In this document: positions 54,882 through 63,940 of the stretch, one piece after another
How positions within the stretch are numbered: the stretch's first letter is position 1
Layout of the letters: each line of letters opens with the position of its first letter
Origin: PALSA-350 sp963794165
GTDB taxonomy: Bacteria; Acidobacteriota; Terriglobia; Terriglobales; Acidobacteriaceae
Length of the DNA stretch: 64,000 nt
Direction: 5' to 3'
Assembly (NCBI GenBank): GCA_963794165.1
Contig: CAWCCT010000011.1
Span: 62,001 to 126,000, forward strand
The notes under the pieces: model-generated
Database searches by the model: none
What the model was told of the DNA's origin: nothing
What the model saw: only the letters and a program-made list of their open reading frames with translations
Program-made: the position numbers and the translations under genes

Positions 54882-55814
54882 CTAGGCCGAACGTTCGTTG
54901 CTTTGTACCAACTGTGGCCCGGCTTGGCGCATCCTGGTCAAAAAGGAGCTCACAATCCGGGCCAGGGTTTCCGGGCACTCTTCATATGGCAAATGCCCGG
55001 TGCCCGGCAACACCTCAAACTCCACCCGATCGAAGCAGCGACGCAAATTCTGGCCAGACTCCAAAGACACCGCCCGATCGCGGTCACCCCATAGCAAAAG
55101 TGCCGGAAAAGGCCGGACATGCGGCAGCACCAACTGCAACTTGGCCATGTCGTCAAACCAGGTTCTCAGGATGCTGAGGACATAGGGAACGGTTCCCGGG
55201 ACGCGCAGAGAGCCGATGTACTTTTCCAGGGCCCCGTCCCGCACCTGCGCGGGGTCGCCGTACATGCGGCCAAGGGCGAGTGCTTGCATGGGCTGGGGCA
55301 GAGTGGCAACCCGGTGCGCGAACCAAGTCCCCAGCCCGGTGACGTAGAAGTTGATGAGCGGGTCGGCGAGACGAGAATACGGATTGGCCGGGGCGTGGAG
55401 GATAAGATTTCTCACTCGGCCGGGGTATTTTGCGGCCAGGGTCAATGCCACGGCGCCACCATGAGAAGTGGCCAGGAAATCGGCGGAGGGGATGCCCGAC
55501 TCATCCATGAAGCGAACCATCCGGTCGGCCTGCGCCTCCAGCCGGGCGTCGAGCGCCGGCACACGTTCTGATTCGCCGATGCCGAGCGCATCCACCGCGT
55601 AAATGGTTGATTCTTCCGCAAGGCGGGGGATCGTCAATTCCCATGTCGAGGCGGTCCCCAGGAGGCCGTGCAACAAAATCAGCTCCGGTCCAGACCCGGC
55701 CGTGAGGTAATGCATCCGGTGTCCGTCGACCTGAACCGAAGCTCTTTTCGATCTGGAAACGCCCGACAGCGTCCAACATCCAGCGCCCCAGTGCCATGAT
55801 GCTCCCTCGCCCAC
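54882..55814 (-). CDS. Alpha/beta hydrolase
   Basis: A hydrolase of about 300 residues of the alpha/beta fold. Oxyanion-side motif HGLLGTASTWEL; nucleophile elbow SHGG (FLATSHGGAVALTLAAKYPG), where the first glycine of the usual GxSxG is alanine; acid in LLLWGDRDRAVSLE; and the histidine in LPGTGHLPYEECPE. No signal peptide is seen. The start is unclear. The only good ribosome binding site (GAGGGAG) points to an ATG at 55797 that opens a different frame (MALGRWMLDAVGRFQIEKS), which would join the hydrolase frame (SVQVDGHRMHYLTAG) only through a one-base shift near 55740. The in-frame alternative is a GTG at 55814. The substrate is unknown. Confidence 0.8.
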   Translation of the reverse strand: MGEGASWHWGAGCWTLSGVSRSKRASVQVDGHRMHYLTAGSGPELILLHGLLGTASTWELTIPRLAEESTIYAVDALGIGESERVPALDARLEAQADRMVRFMDESGIPSADFLATSHGGAVALTLAAKYPGRVRNLILHAPANPYSRLADPLINFYVTGLGTWFAHRVATLPQPMQALALGRMYGDPAQVRDGALEKYIGSLRVPGTVPYVLSILRTWFDDMAKLQLVLPHVRPFPALLLWGDRDRAVSLESGQNLRRCFDRVEFEVLPGTGHLPYEECPETLARIVSSFLTRMRQAGPQLVQSNERSA

Positions 55815-56158
55815 CGGAAATTGGCGGAATTCACATTCTATTCAAATTAGGTAGGAACGCAATGAGCCAGCAAAAGATGTCCCGAAGAGCCCTCGGGGGC
55901 GGTCGTTGATTTACCGAAAATAAGATAACTAATATGTAGCTCCATATTTAACAAGTGGAAAACAGCAGATCTTTTTCCCGGGAAATTGCCAAGCCGATAT
56001 CCTGTTGATCCCTCGTTGTATATCTCTTATCGAATCAAGGGTATACTGTGGCTGCAAATAGACGATTCTGTGGCAGGCACGGGAACAGCTGGGTTCGCTG
56101 TTGGTCCACAGCGTGCTCTTGTGTTTCGGGGACTCTCTCTTTCCTGCGCAACGACGCG
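55815..56158. promoter_or_regulatory. AT-rich region upstream of the kinase operon
   Basis: No gene is seen. The AT-rich part (55915-55960, with AAGATAACTAATATG) is the likely promoter area for the kinase and sigma-54 regulator operon. Confidence 0.4.
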
Positions 56159-58987
56159 ATGTTGAAGCCGTTCCAAATTCGGGTGGCCGTGGTGCTTCTC
56201 GCCGGATTTACCTTGGCGGCTGCCATTCTTGCGTCTCTGAATTTTGCCAAAGAAGGCTCCTTTTCCCTGCCCACCGATCTGGTCTCATGGGTAGAAGCAC
56301 CCGGCGGCCTCAAAGCGCAGCGGGTGCTGAAAGATGGTCCCGGCGAGCGGGCTGGAATCAAAGCCGGAGACCTGCTCACAGCGGCCAACAACGCCCCCAC
56401 TCCCCGCATGGCTTCCCTGACCCGGCAGTGGTTTGCGACCGGGATCTATCGCCGCGCCGACTACCTGCTGGTTCGATCGGGCGTTCCCATCCATGCCTCC
56501 GTCATTCTTGAACCCGCGGACCGCAGCCTCTACCAGGGACTGCGGCTGATTGCGCTGGTTTACCTTTCGATCGGCCTGTATGTGCTCTTCCGGCGGTGGA
56601 CGGCCCCTCGCGCCACTCATTTTTACGTTTTTTGCCTGGCTTCGTTTGTTCTCTACTCGTTCAACTACACGGGCAAATTCAACACCTTCGATTGGACCAT
56701 CTATTGGGGCAAGATTGTCGCCCAGGCCCTGCAGCCGGCGCTCTTCCTGCATTTTGCGCTGGCTTTTCCAGAAGAACGGCCGGCCTCTCGCCGCCACTGG
56801 ATCAACTCGCTCATTTACCTGCCGGGCGTGGCCCTGATCGGGCTGCAGGTGATGGCGCAATGGCGCTGGGAGGCTACGGAGCTGCTGAACACGCGCCTGG
56901 GCCAACTCGCCATGGGGTACCTGGCGCTCTACTATGTGCTGGCGGCCTTGGTCTTCTTCAGGAACTACGTGCGGCAGCAGAATCCGCTTCGGCGCCAGCA
57001 GCTGAAGTGGTTGACCCGGGGAACTTTGCTCACCGTCGTTCCCTTCACGGTGTTTAACGTTATCCCTTTCCTCACCGGGATTCCGGTTCCCAGTGCTCTG
57101 GCTAAGCTGGGGGGAATTTGCCTGGTCTTTTTGCCCCTGACCTTTAGCTGGGCCATCGTGCGCTACCGCTTGATGGACGTCGACCTTATTTTCAAGCGGG
57201 GCGTCACCTACACCCTGGCCACCGCTGCCCTGGTTGGGGTTTACTTCGGGGCGGTCGCTGTGGCGGCTGAACTGGTGCACACCCGCCTGCCCAGCGCGGG
57301 CGCGTGGGGCCTGATTGCTGCCATCATCATCACCGCCCAGTTGTTCGACCCGCTCAAACGCGGCATTCAAGACCGGGTAGACCGCGTCTTCGACCACAAG
57401 CGCTATGACTATCGCCAGACGCTGATCACGTTCGGCCGCGGTTTGAGTTCACAAACCGATCTAGGCAGGTTGCTTAGCTCGATCGTGGACCGGTTGTCGG
57501 AAACGCTGTTGGTGTCGCGTGTAGCCATCTTTTTTCCGGACCATGGCGGCTATCGCTTAATGGCGGCTCACGGGCTGCCTGCGCAATTGCTTGAGCGGGA
57601 AAGCCATCCCGAACTCGACTTTCTCAACTTCGATCAGCCCGATGCGGCCAGCCACATCTTTCTCGAGAATCCGCAACACGCGCTTCACCTAACCGACCAG
57701 GGACGCCAGTCGGCTGCGCTGCTCGATCTTAACTACTATCTCCCCTGCCGGCTGCAGCAGAAGACGATCGCTGTGATCGGGCTGGGACGGACGACCCATG
57801 GAGACTTCCTCTCCAGCGAGGATGTGGAGTTGCTGGAATCCATGGCCAGCTACATCGGCATCGCCATCCAGAACGCGCGCCTGTACGCCAGCCTGGAGCA
57901 GAAGATCTCCGAGTACGAGCGGCTGAAGGAGTTTAACGAGAATATCGTCGAGTCGATCAACGTCGGCGTTTTCGCCGTTGACCTGGAAGAGCGGGTAGAG
58001 AGCTGGAACGCGCAGATGGAAGTGATGTATGCCATGTCGCGCCAGGAGGCGGTGGGACAATACCTGCGCGACATTCTGCCGGCAAACTTTGTGACCGAAT
58101 TCCTGCGCTTGAAAGATGAGCCGGGGGTGCACAATCTTTACCGCTTCCGGCTGCATACCCGGAGCGGAGAGAACCGCTGCGCGAACGTAGCTATCGCGCC
58201 TCTCGTTTCGCGCAACTTTGACGTGGTAGGCCGCATCATTATCGTGGATGACATTACCGAGCGCATGGAGCTGGAAGCGCAGTTGGCACAAGCCGACAAG
58301 CTTTCCTCCATTGGACTTCTAGCGGCCGGCGTTGCTCATGAGGTGAACACCCCGTTGGCGGTGATCTCTTCTTACACTCAAATGCTTGCCAAGCAGGTGC
58401 GGGGAGATCAACGAGTGGCGCCTCTGCTGGATAAGATTACGCAGCAAACCTTCCGGGCCTCTGAGATTGTCAATGGGCTGCTTAATTTCTCCCGCACCGG
58501 GGCGGCGGAGTTCACGGCGTTGGATCTGAATCACATCATTGAGGACACGCTGAAGCTACTGGAACATCAATTCCGTGCCTCGCAGGTGCAACTGGAAACG
58601 GCGCTCGAAGATAATCTGCCGCCGATTCTGGGTAACTCAGGCAAATTGCAGCAGGTGTTTCTCAACCTGTTTCTGAACGCCAAGGACGCCATGGCGGCCG
58701 GCGGCACGCTGCGTGTCGCCACCCAGGCCAACGGGCACGTGGCGGTCGACATTTCCGACACCGGCTCAGGCATAGCGCTCGAACACATGCAGCGCATCTA
58801 TGATCCGTTCTTCACCACCAAATCGACGGTCAGCGAGGGACAGCGCAGAGGCACCGGCCTGGGATTGGCTGTGAGCTACGGCATCATCCAGGAGCATGCG
58901 GGCAAGATCCAGGTAGAGAGCCAGGTGGGAAGCGGCACCACATTCCATCTCGAATTTCCTATGGCAAGGAAACCCGCCCATGTCTGA
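56159..58987 (+). CDS. Membrane histidine kinase: PDZ, multi-TM, GAF, PAS, HisKA, HATPase
   Basis: A 942-residue sensor kinase from the ATG at 56159, where a signal-anchor begins (FQIRVAVVLLAGFTLAAAIL); the frame is open to 56048. A PDZ-like domain follows (AQRVLKDGPGERAGIKAGDL). Then comes a bundle of about seven transmembrane helices (for example LRLIALVYLSIGLYVLF, GYLALYYVLAALVFFRNYV, LATAALVGVYFGAVAVAAEL), then GAF (LLSSIVDRLSETLLVSRVAI), PAS (EFNENIVESINVGVFAVDLE), HisKA with the phospho-histidine (AAGVAHEVNTPLAVISSYTQ) and a HATPase domain (NLFLNAKDAMAAGG, then DTGSGIALEHM and GTGLGLAVSYGIIQEH). The stop overlaps the start of the sigma-54 regulator by 8 bases, so that protein is its cognate partner. 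The signal is unknown; it may be an envelope or peptide cue read by the PDZ domain. Confidence 0.92.
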   Translation: MLKPFQIRVAVVLLAGFTLAAAILASLNFAKEGSFSLPTDLVSWVEAPGGLKAQRVLKDGPGERAGIKAGDLLTAANNAPTPRMASLTRQWFATGIYRRADYLLVRSGVPIHASVILEPADRSLYQGLRLIALVYLSIGLYVLFRRWTAPRATHFYVFCLASFVLYSFNYTGKFNTFDWTIYWGKIVAQALQPALFLHFALAFPEERPASRRHWINSLIYLPGVALIGLQVMAQWRWEATELLNTRLGQLAMGYLALYYVLAALVFFRNYVRQQNPLRRQQLKWLTRGTLLTVVPFTVFNVIPFLTGIPVPSALAKLGGICLVFLPLTFSWAIVRYRLMDVDLIFKRGVTYTLATAALVGVYFGAVAVAAELVHTRLPSAGAWGLIAAIIITAQLFDPLKRGIQDRVDRVFDHKRYDYRQTLITFGRGLSSQTDLGRLLSSIVDRLSETLLVSRVAIFFPDHGGYRLMAAHGLPAQLLERESHPELDFLNFDQPDAASHIFLENPQHALHLTDQGRQSAALLDLNYYLPCRLQQKTIAVIGLGRTTHGDFLSSEDVELLESMASYIGIAIQNARLYASLEQKISEYERLKEFNENIVESINVGVFAVDLEERVESWNAQMEVMYAMSRQEAVGQYLRDILPANFVTEFLRLKDEPGVHNLYRFRLHTRSGENRCANVAIAPLVSRNFDVVGRIIIVDDITERMELEAQLAQADKLSSIGLLAAGVAHEVNTPLAVISSYTQMLAKQVRGDQRVAPLLDKITQQTFRASEIVNGLLNFSRTGAAEFTALDLNHIIEDTLKLLEHQFRASQVQLETALEDNLPPILGNSGKLQQVFLNLFLNAKDAMAAGGTLRVATQANGHVAVDISDTGSGIALEHMQRIYDPFFTTKSTVSEGQRRGTGLGLAVSYGIIQEHAGKIQVESQVGSGTTFHLEFPMARKPAHV

Positions 58988-60419
58988 GGCCGGCATTCTC
59001 GTTCCGCAAAGCAAAGCTACCGTTTCAAGCCCGGAAACAGGACCCCGCATTCTTATCATCGATGACGAAGCAGCGATTCGGGAATCCTTGGAGACGCTGT
59101 TGGTGCTTGAAGGTTATGTAGTCGACCTGGCGCCCGAGGGAGAGGCGGGGCTGCGATGCATCGATAGCAGATCCTATGATTTGGTTCTGTTGGATCTGGC
59201 GCTGCCAGGACAAAATGGCCTGGAGATTCTGGCGCGGATCCGGGAGCGCCAACCTAATCTGCCGGTGATCATGATTACCGCCTATGGAACGGTCGGCAAC
59301 GTGGTCGACGCGATGAATGGCGGAGCTCAGAACTTTGTCCAGAAGCCATGGGACAACGAAAAGCTTCTGGCCGATATCCGCGCCGCGACCGCCCGGCAAC
59401 GGGCGGAAGAAGAGAATGTCCAGCTCAAGCGCGCGCTGAAGCAGCGCTACAACTTTGAAAACATTGTTGGAAAAAGCGAGCCGATGCTGCGGATTTTTGA
59501 CCTGGTGGCGCAGGTAGCTCCCACCCGGTCGACCATTCTGATTCAGGGCGAGAGCGGGACGGGCAAGGAGCTGATCGCGAAAGCGATCCACGCTAATTCA
59601 CCGCGGCGCGACAAACCCTTTGTGCCGGTCAACACCGGCGCCATGCCAAGTGATCTGCTGGAATCGACGCTCTTCGGCCACGTCAAGGGGGCATTCACCT
59701 CCGCAGTTTCAGCCAAGAAGGGGCTGTTTGAGGTAGCTAATTTTGGCACGCTCTTCCTGGACGAGATCGGCACCATGGGGATGGACACGCAAGCCAAGGT
59801 GCTGCGCGTATTGCAGGACCGCCGCTTTATGCATCTGGGCGGAGTGCACGAGATCCAGGTGGACGTGCGCATCCTGGCGGCCACCAACGTCGATTTGCGG
59901 CAGGCGGTGCGCGAAGGAAAGTTTCGCGAAGATTTGTACTACCGGCTCAACGTCATCACCATCGATTTGCCGCCGCTGCGCACCCGGCGGGAAGATATTC
60001 CCCTGCTGGCGGCGAGCTTTCTCAAGCGCTACGCCGAGGAAAACGATTTAGCGCCGCGCACGCTCGCACCCGAAGCCATGCGGGTGCTGATGGATTACGA
60101 CTGGCCGGGCAATGTGCGCGAGCTGGAAAATGTAATCGAGCGCGGAGTGGTTCTTTCTTCCACGCCTTCGATTGGATTCGACCTTCTTCCCGGCCACCTC
60201 ACCGGCCGCAGCTATTCCTCCAGCCTGCTGGAGCACAATCCGGATGCCTCATTGTTCGACATTCTGGAGGATATTGAGCGGCGCATCATCATCGACAAGC
60301 TGGAGCGCTGCAAGTGGAACCAGACCGACGCGGCGGAGCAATTCCGCATCCCGCTTTCTACTCTTAACCAGAAAATCAAGCGGCTCTCGATCGAGATCAA
60401 GAAGCGCATGAAGGACTAG
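58980..60419 (+). CDS. NtrC-family sigma-54-dependent response regulator
   Basis: A 479-residue regulator. Receiver at 22-135 with ILIIDDEAAIRES and phospho-acceptor D72 (LVLLDLALPGQNG). AAA+ ATPase at 160-385 with Walker A GESGTGKE (190-197) and Walker B FGTLFLDEIGT. The sigma-54 contact loop reads GAFTSA (237-242) instead of the usual GAFTGA. A Fis-type helix-turn-helix ends the protein (RRIIIDKLERCKWNQTDAAE, then LSTLNQKIKRL). It should activate sigma-54 promoters when phosphorylated by the upstream kinase. The start overlaps the kinase gene. Confidence 0.94.
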   Translation: MSEAGILVPQSKATVSSPETGPRILIIDDEAAIRESLETLLVLEGYVVDLAPEGEAGLRCIDSRSYDLVLLDLALPGQNGLEILARIRERQPNLPVIMITAYGTVGNVVDAMNGGAQNFVQKPWDNEKLLADIRAATARQRAEEENVQLKRALKQRYNFENIVGKSEPMLRIFDLVAQVAPTRSTILIQGESGTGKELIAKAIHANSPRRDKPFVPVNTGAMPSDLLESTLFGHVKGAFTSAVSAKKGLFEVANFGTLFLDEIGTMGMDTQAKVLRVLQDRRFMHLGGVHEIQVDVRILAATNVDLRQAVREGKFREDLYYRLNVITIDLPPLRTRREDIPLLAASFLKRYAEENDLAPRTLAPEAMRVLMDYDWPGNVRELENVIERGVVLSSTPSIGFDLLPGHLTGRSYSSSLLEHNPDASLFDILEDIERRIIIDKLERCKWNQTDAAEQFRIPLSTLNQKIKRLSIEIKKRMKD

Positions 60420-60422
60420 TTT

Positions 60423-60732
60423 GTCCCGTAAGCGTAGTGAGGGGGCCGGGGCGCACTGCAGATCCCTCGGCTGCTCTCGGGATGACAAAGGGGAGGGTAA
60501 CGCTTTCCTCAGCGTCTGTCTAAGCAACCAAGGTCCATGGAAGCGCCGCCTTCCCTTTGTCATCCCGAGCGTACCCGGATTTCCTGCCACGCGGCACTGG
60601 ACACGACAACGTGTGCGCCTTTCCGCAGAGAAAGGCGCATGAAGTTTGCCAGCGCCACCAAGTTCCACAGGAAATCCGGGGCAGCCGAGGGATCTGCAGT
60701 GCGCCCCGGCCCCCTCACTACGCCTACGGGAC
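60423..60732. repeat. Long inverted repeat, family copy 2, interrupted by a second element
   Basis: The left arm 60423-60473 (GTCCCGTAAGCGTAGTGAGG and on) and the right arm 60682-60732 are complementary at all but one of 51 positions. The inner arms (GGGATGACAAAGG, CCTTTGTCATCCC) are the same as in copy 1 at 47142-47321. The right arm is split after CATCCCGAGCG by the terminal-repeat element at 60574-60680 and resumes with CAGCCGAGGG. Confidence 0.8.
60574..60680. mobile_element. MITE-like element with 13-bp terminal inverted repeats, copy 2, nested
   Basis: The ends are CCCGGATTTCCTG and CAGGAAATCCGGG. It is inverted relative to copy 1 (46956-47060) and shares its interior (AACTTCATGCGCCTTTC on the minus strand). 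It lies inside the right arm of the long inverted repeat, an insertion whose uninterrupted target can be read at 47299-47313. Confidence 0.65.
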
Positions 60733-60783
60733 AGACTCTAAAGCCCGGCAAATGCCGGCCCATGTGGTACCCTCGGCTTGGAT

Positions 60784-61563
60784 ATGCCATTCGACACAAT
60801 TGAAACGGTTGCCAAAAAGGGCGTCGTTGCAGTGCAGAACTATTCCCTGCTTGCCGGGCGCGCGATTGGCAATATTTTTCAACGGCCCCACTATTTTGCC
60901 GACCTCATTACCCAGGCCGACTCCATCGGAATAGGGTCGCTGCCGATCGTCATTCTCACCGGGTTTTTTACCGGGGGCGTGCTTGCTCTGCAATCCGCGT
61001 CCTCGTTGGCTCAGTTCGGCGCTACGGCGATTACCGGGGAGTTGGTGAGCCTCTCCATGATCAAGGAATTGGGTCCGGTTCTCACCAGCCTGATGGTATC
61101 CGGTCGCAACGCGTCAGGAATGGCCAGCGAGCTCGGCTCCATGATGGTGACCGAACAGATCGATGCCATGCGGGCACTGGGCACCGATCCGCTCAAAAAG
61201 CTGGTAACGCCGCGGCTTTTCGCCACGGTGATCATGCTGTTTTTCCTCACCATCATCTCCGACACGGTGGGGACGGTGGGCGGCGCGTTTGTGTCGGTGG
61301 TCATGCTCGGACAGGACGGCTCGCAATACTTTCATACCGCCTACCAGACGCTGCGGTATCCCGACATCCTTCAAGGACTGGTGAAACCCATTGTTTTTGG
61401 CTTCATCATTGCCAGTATCGGCTGCTTCTACGGTATGACCACGCGCGGAGGTACCCAGGGTGTTGGCCGCTCCACCACGCAGGCGGTCGTGGTCTCGTCT
61501 GTGCTCATTATCTTCGTCGACTTCGTGATCAGCCGGTTCATGATCGGGGTCTTCGGCTTCTAG
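60784..61563 (+). CDS. mlaE: MlaE-family ABC transporter permease
   Basis: A 259-residue inner-membrane permease, with the ATG at 60784 chosen (a TTG six bases earlier is in frame). It shows the family's five to six hydrophobic segments and the MlaE landmark phrases SLPIVILTGFFTGGVLALQS, ELVSLSMIKELGPVLTSLMV, SGRNASGMASELGSMMVTEQ, IDAMRALGTDPLKKLVTPRL and TTRGGTQGVGRSTTQAVVVS. Such permeases move phospholipids between membranes. The ATPase gene follows after 4 bases. The MlaD-type lipid-binding subunit is not visible in this window and may be elsewhere. Confidence 0.93.
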   Translation: MPFDTIETVAKKGVVAVQNYSLLAGRAIGNIFQRPHYFADLITQADSIGIGSLPIVILTGFFTGGVLALQSASSLAQFGATAITGELVSLSMIKELGPVLTSLMVSGRNASGMASELGSMMVTEQIDAMRALGTDPLKKLVTPRLFATVIMLFFLTIISDTVGTVGGAFVSVVMLGQDGSQYFHTAYQTLRYPDILQGLVKPIVFGFIIASIGCFYGMTTRGGTQGVGRSTTQAVVVSSVLIIFVDFVISRFMIGVFGF

Positions 61564-61567
61564 GCTT

Positions 61568-62404
61568 ATGGTCACTGCACCCCAGCAAACCACGACGAAA
61601 AGTGAGCAAGATCCGTCGCAGCCGGTCGTTGTCTTCGATGATGTCTCCATTGGATTTGAAGGCAAGAAGGTTCTGGAAAATATTTCGCTGACCGTATCTC
61701 CGGGCGAAACCCGGATCCTGCTGGGTCCCGCCGGCAGCGGCAAGAGCGTCCTGCTCAAGCTCGTGGACGGACTGATGTACCCCGATTCCGGAACCATCAC
61801 GGTGTTCGGCGAAGAGGTCAGCACGATGCGGGAGGAGCAGCTGTTCCAGTTGAGGGGACGCATCGGCATGGTTTTTCAAGAAGGCGCTCTCTTCGATTCG
61901 CTGACAGTGAGGGACAATGTCGCGTATCGCCTGACGGAGCAGAAAGTGCCGGAGGCGGAAATAACAGAGCGTGTGACGGAGGCGCTCCGCTTCGTGGAGC
62001 TGGAGCAGACGCTGGACAAGTTCCCGTCACAACTTTCAGGCGGCATGCGCCGCCGGGTGGCGATTGCCCGGGCCATCGTTAACCGGCCTGACCTTATCCT
62101 CTACGATTCACCGACCGGCGGGCTGGACCCGATCACTTCGACTACCATCATCGAGCTGGTTATGAAGCAGCGCGACGTTTACCACACCAGTTCGTTGCTG
62201 GTTACCCATCGTTTGCAGGACGCCTTCACGCTCGCCACACACGTCTTTGATCGCACTAAAAACCACATGGTTCCCATTCCCGACGGCCAGCTGGATAACA
62301 AGACCACGTTTCTTGTGCTGCACGACGGCCACATCGTCTTCGATGGATCCACGCATGAGCTGGTACACAGCGACGATCCTTTTCTTAAGGAATATTTGTC
62401 GTAA
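61568..62404 (+). CDS. mlaF: MlaF-type ABC transporter ATP-binding protein
   Basis: A 278-residue cytoplasmic ATPase for the MlaE permease upstream. Walker A is GPAGSGKSVLL, the Q-loop is GMVFQEGALFDSLTVRDNVA, the signature is LSGGMRRRVAIARAIVNRPD, Walker B is LILYDSPTGGLDP, and the switch histidine is in LLVTHRLQDAFTLA. The C-terminal extension ends in THELVHSDDPFLKEYLS, as in MlaF proteins. It is co-transcribed with mlaE with a 4-bp gap. Confidence 0.94.
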   Translation: MVTAPQQTTTKSEQDPSQPVVVFDDVSIGFEGKKVLENISLTVSPGETRILLGPAGSGKSVLLKLVDGLMYPDSGTITVFGEEVSTMREEQLFQLRGRIGMVFQEGALFDSLTVRDNVAYRLTEQKVPEAEITERVTEALRFVELEQTLDKFPSQLSGGMRRRVAIARAIVNRPDLILYDSPTGGLDPITSTTIIELVMKQRDVYHTSSLLVTHRLQDAFTLATHVFDRTKNHMVPIPDGQLDNKTTFLVLHDGHIVFDGSTHELVHSDDPFLKEYLS

Positions 62405-62498
62405 TGTAACCGTTTCAGTTTTAGGTCCCGCGCTGCCTAAGCGCTAAACCTGCGGGCTTGTCAGTACCAACGAGCAAAGGGATTAAGATTTGTGGTAT

Positions 62499-62537
62499 CC
62501 CACATCTCGCGAAAAACAAGCGAGATGTGGGGCACCC
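62499..62537. repeat. CCCACATCTCGC hairpin repeat, copy 2
   Basis: CCCACATCTCGC and GCGAGATGTGGG around GAAAAACAA, followed by GCACCC, matching 53304-53342. It lies between the mlaF stop and the dehydrogenase start and could terminate or separate transcripts. It also shows that the open frame upstream of 62627 is not coding. Confidence 0.75.
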
Positions 62538-62626
62538 GGCTTCTTTGGCAGAGACAGATCCCGCAACGCAACTTATCTCTGCTAGTCTTAGAGGTTTGCT
62601 ACCAGCTTTCTGAGGTGCCTTACACA

Positions 62627-63805
62627 ATGGCGTTCAAATTTAAGGGCGTTGACTTTATTCAGTTTGACGGGCTGCTCTCTGGCGACGAGCTGCTGGCGCG
62701 CGATACTACTCGCCAGTTCGTCGAAGACAATGTAATTCCCATCATCGAACAGTGCAATCGCGACGGCCGCTTTCCGCGGGAGCTGATTCAGCCCATGGGC
62801 CAGCTCGGCTTCTTTGGCGCCAGCCTCGAGGGCTATGGATGCGCCGGCATGTCGAATGTGGAATATGGCCTGGTGATGCAGGAGCTGGAGCGAGGCGACT
62901 CCGGCTTGCGCAGCTTCGTCAGCGTGCAGTCTGCCCTGGTCATGTACCCCATCTACACCTTCGGCAGCGATGCGCAGAAAGAGGCGTGGCTGCCGCTTCT
63001 GGCGACTGGGGAAAAGCTTGGCTGCTTCGGGCTTACCGAGCCCGATTACGGCTCAAACCCGGGCGGTATGCGGACCCGCGCCCGCAAAGAAGGCAACGAC
63101 TATGTTTTGAACGGGGAAAAAATGTGGATCACCTCGGGGTCGATCGCCGACGTTGCCGTGATCTGGGCGAAGGTGGACGATGAACAGAGCAGGGTCCGAG
63201 GCTTCCTGGTGGAAACCAACCGGCCCGGCTTCTCAGCCTACGATGTTCATGGCAAGTGGTCGCTGCGAGCCTCGGTGACTTCCGGCCTTTCTCTGCAGGA
63301 TGTGCGCGTCCCGTCGTGCAATCTGCTGCCCTTCTCGGATGGACTCAAGTCACCTCTCATGTGCCTCAACCAAGCGCGCTACGGCATTAGCTGGGGAGGC
63401 CTAGGGGCAGCGATGTCCTGTTATGACACGGCTCTCCAGTACGCCCTGGTAAGGAAGCAGTTTCGCGAAGAGCCGATTGCCAGCCACCAACTGGTGCAGG
63501 AGAAGCTGGCCTGGATGATCTCGGAGATCACCAAGGGACAGTTGCTCGCGCTCCAGGTAGGGCGGCTGAAAGACGCCGGTAAGGCAGGCTTCGAACAGAT
63601 TTCCATGGCCAAGCGGAATAATGTGTGGATGGCCCTGGAGTGCGCGCGCATGGCGCGCGATATTCTCGGCGGCAACGGCATTACCGACGATTACCCGGTC
63701 ATGCGCCACATGATGAACCTTGAATCCGTGAAGACCTACGAAGGCACACACGATATCCACGCGCTCATTATCGGACAAAGCGTGACGGGTATACCCGCCT
63801 ATTAG
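62627..63805 (+). CDS. Acyl-CoA dehydrogenase, glutaryl-CoA dehydrogenase-like
   Basis: A 392-residue flavoenzyme, start at the ATG at 62627 with GAGGTG 9 bases upstream; a longer frame to 62492 only reads through the hairpin repeat. The glutaryl-CoA dehydrogenase hallmarks are present: arginine in LRSFVSVQSALVMYPIYTFG, FAD-site GCFGLTEPDYGSNPGGMRTR, WITSGSIADVAVIWAKV, and the catalytic glutamate in LESVKTYEGTHDIHALIIGQ. It would oxidise and decarboxylate glutaryl-CoA to crotonyl-CoA in lysine/tryptophan breakdown, passing electrons to ETF. A different short-chain acyl-CoA substrate is possible. Confidence 0.9.
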   Translation: MAFKFKGVDFIQFDGLLSGDELLARDTTRQFVEDNVIPIIEQCNRDGRFPRELIQPMGQLGFFGASLEGYGCAGMSNVEYGLVMQELERGDSGLRSFVSVQSALVMYPIYTFGSDAQKEAWLPLLATGEKLGCFGLTEPDYGSNPGGMRTRARKEGNDYVLNGEKMWITSGSIADVAVIWAKVDDEQSRVRGFLVETNRPGFSAYDVHGKWSLRASVTSGLSLQDVRVPSCNLLPFSDGLKSPLMCLNQARYGISWGGLGAAMSCYDTALQYALVRKQFREEPIASHQLVQEKLAWMISEITKGQLLALQVGRLKDAGKAGFEQISMAKRNNVWMALECARMARDILGGNGITDDYPVMRHMMNLESVKTYEGTHDIHALIIGQSVTGIPAY

Positions 63806-63940
63806 GACCGTGCATTGGGCTTAGAATTGCGTAAGAGGGCTGCGGGCCCATGCAACCGTTTCCCCCCCTATTTCGCAACCTATCGCTCGAATTTGCGTCT
63901 CTAATGGGTAGGGGTCGACGGTTCAGAAGGGTGCGTGCGA

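Noticed and set aside
56285..57397. 370-codon minus-strand frame opposite the membrane kinase
   Set aside because: Composition is the complement of a hydrophobic high-GC gene; the kinase domains on the plus strand are unambiguous.
62492..62626. N-terminal extension of the acyl-CoA dehydrogenase
   Set aside because: It reads through the CCCACATCTCGC hairpin repeat, which also occurs in non-coding DNA at 53.3 kb; the ATG at 62627 has a suitable binding site.
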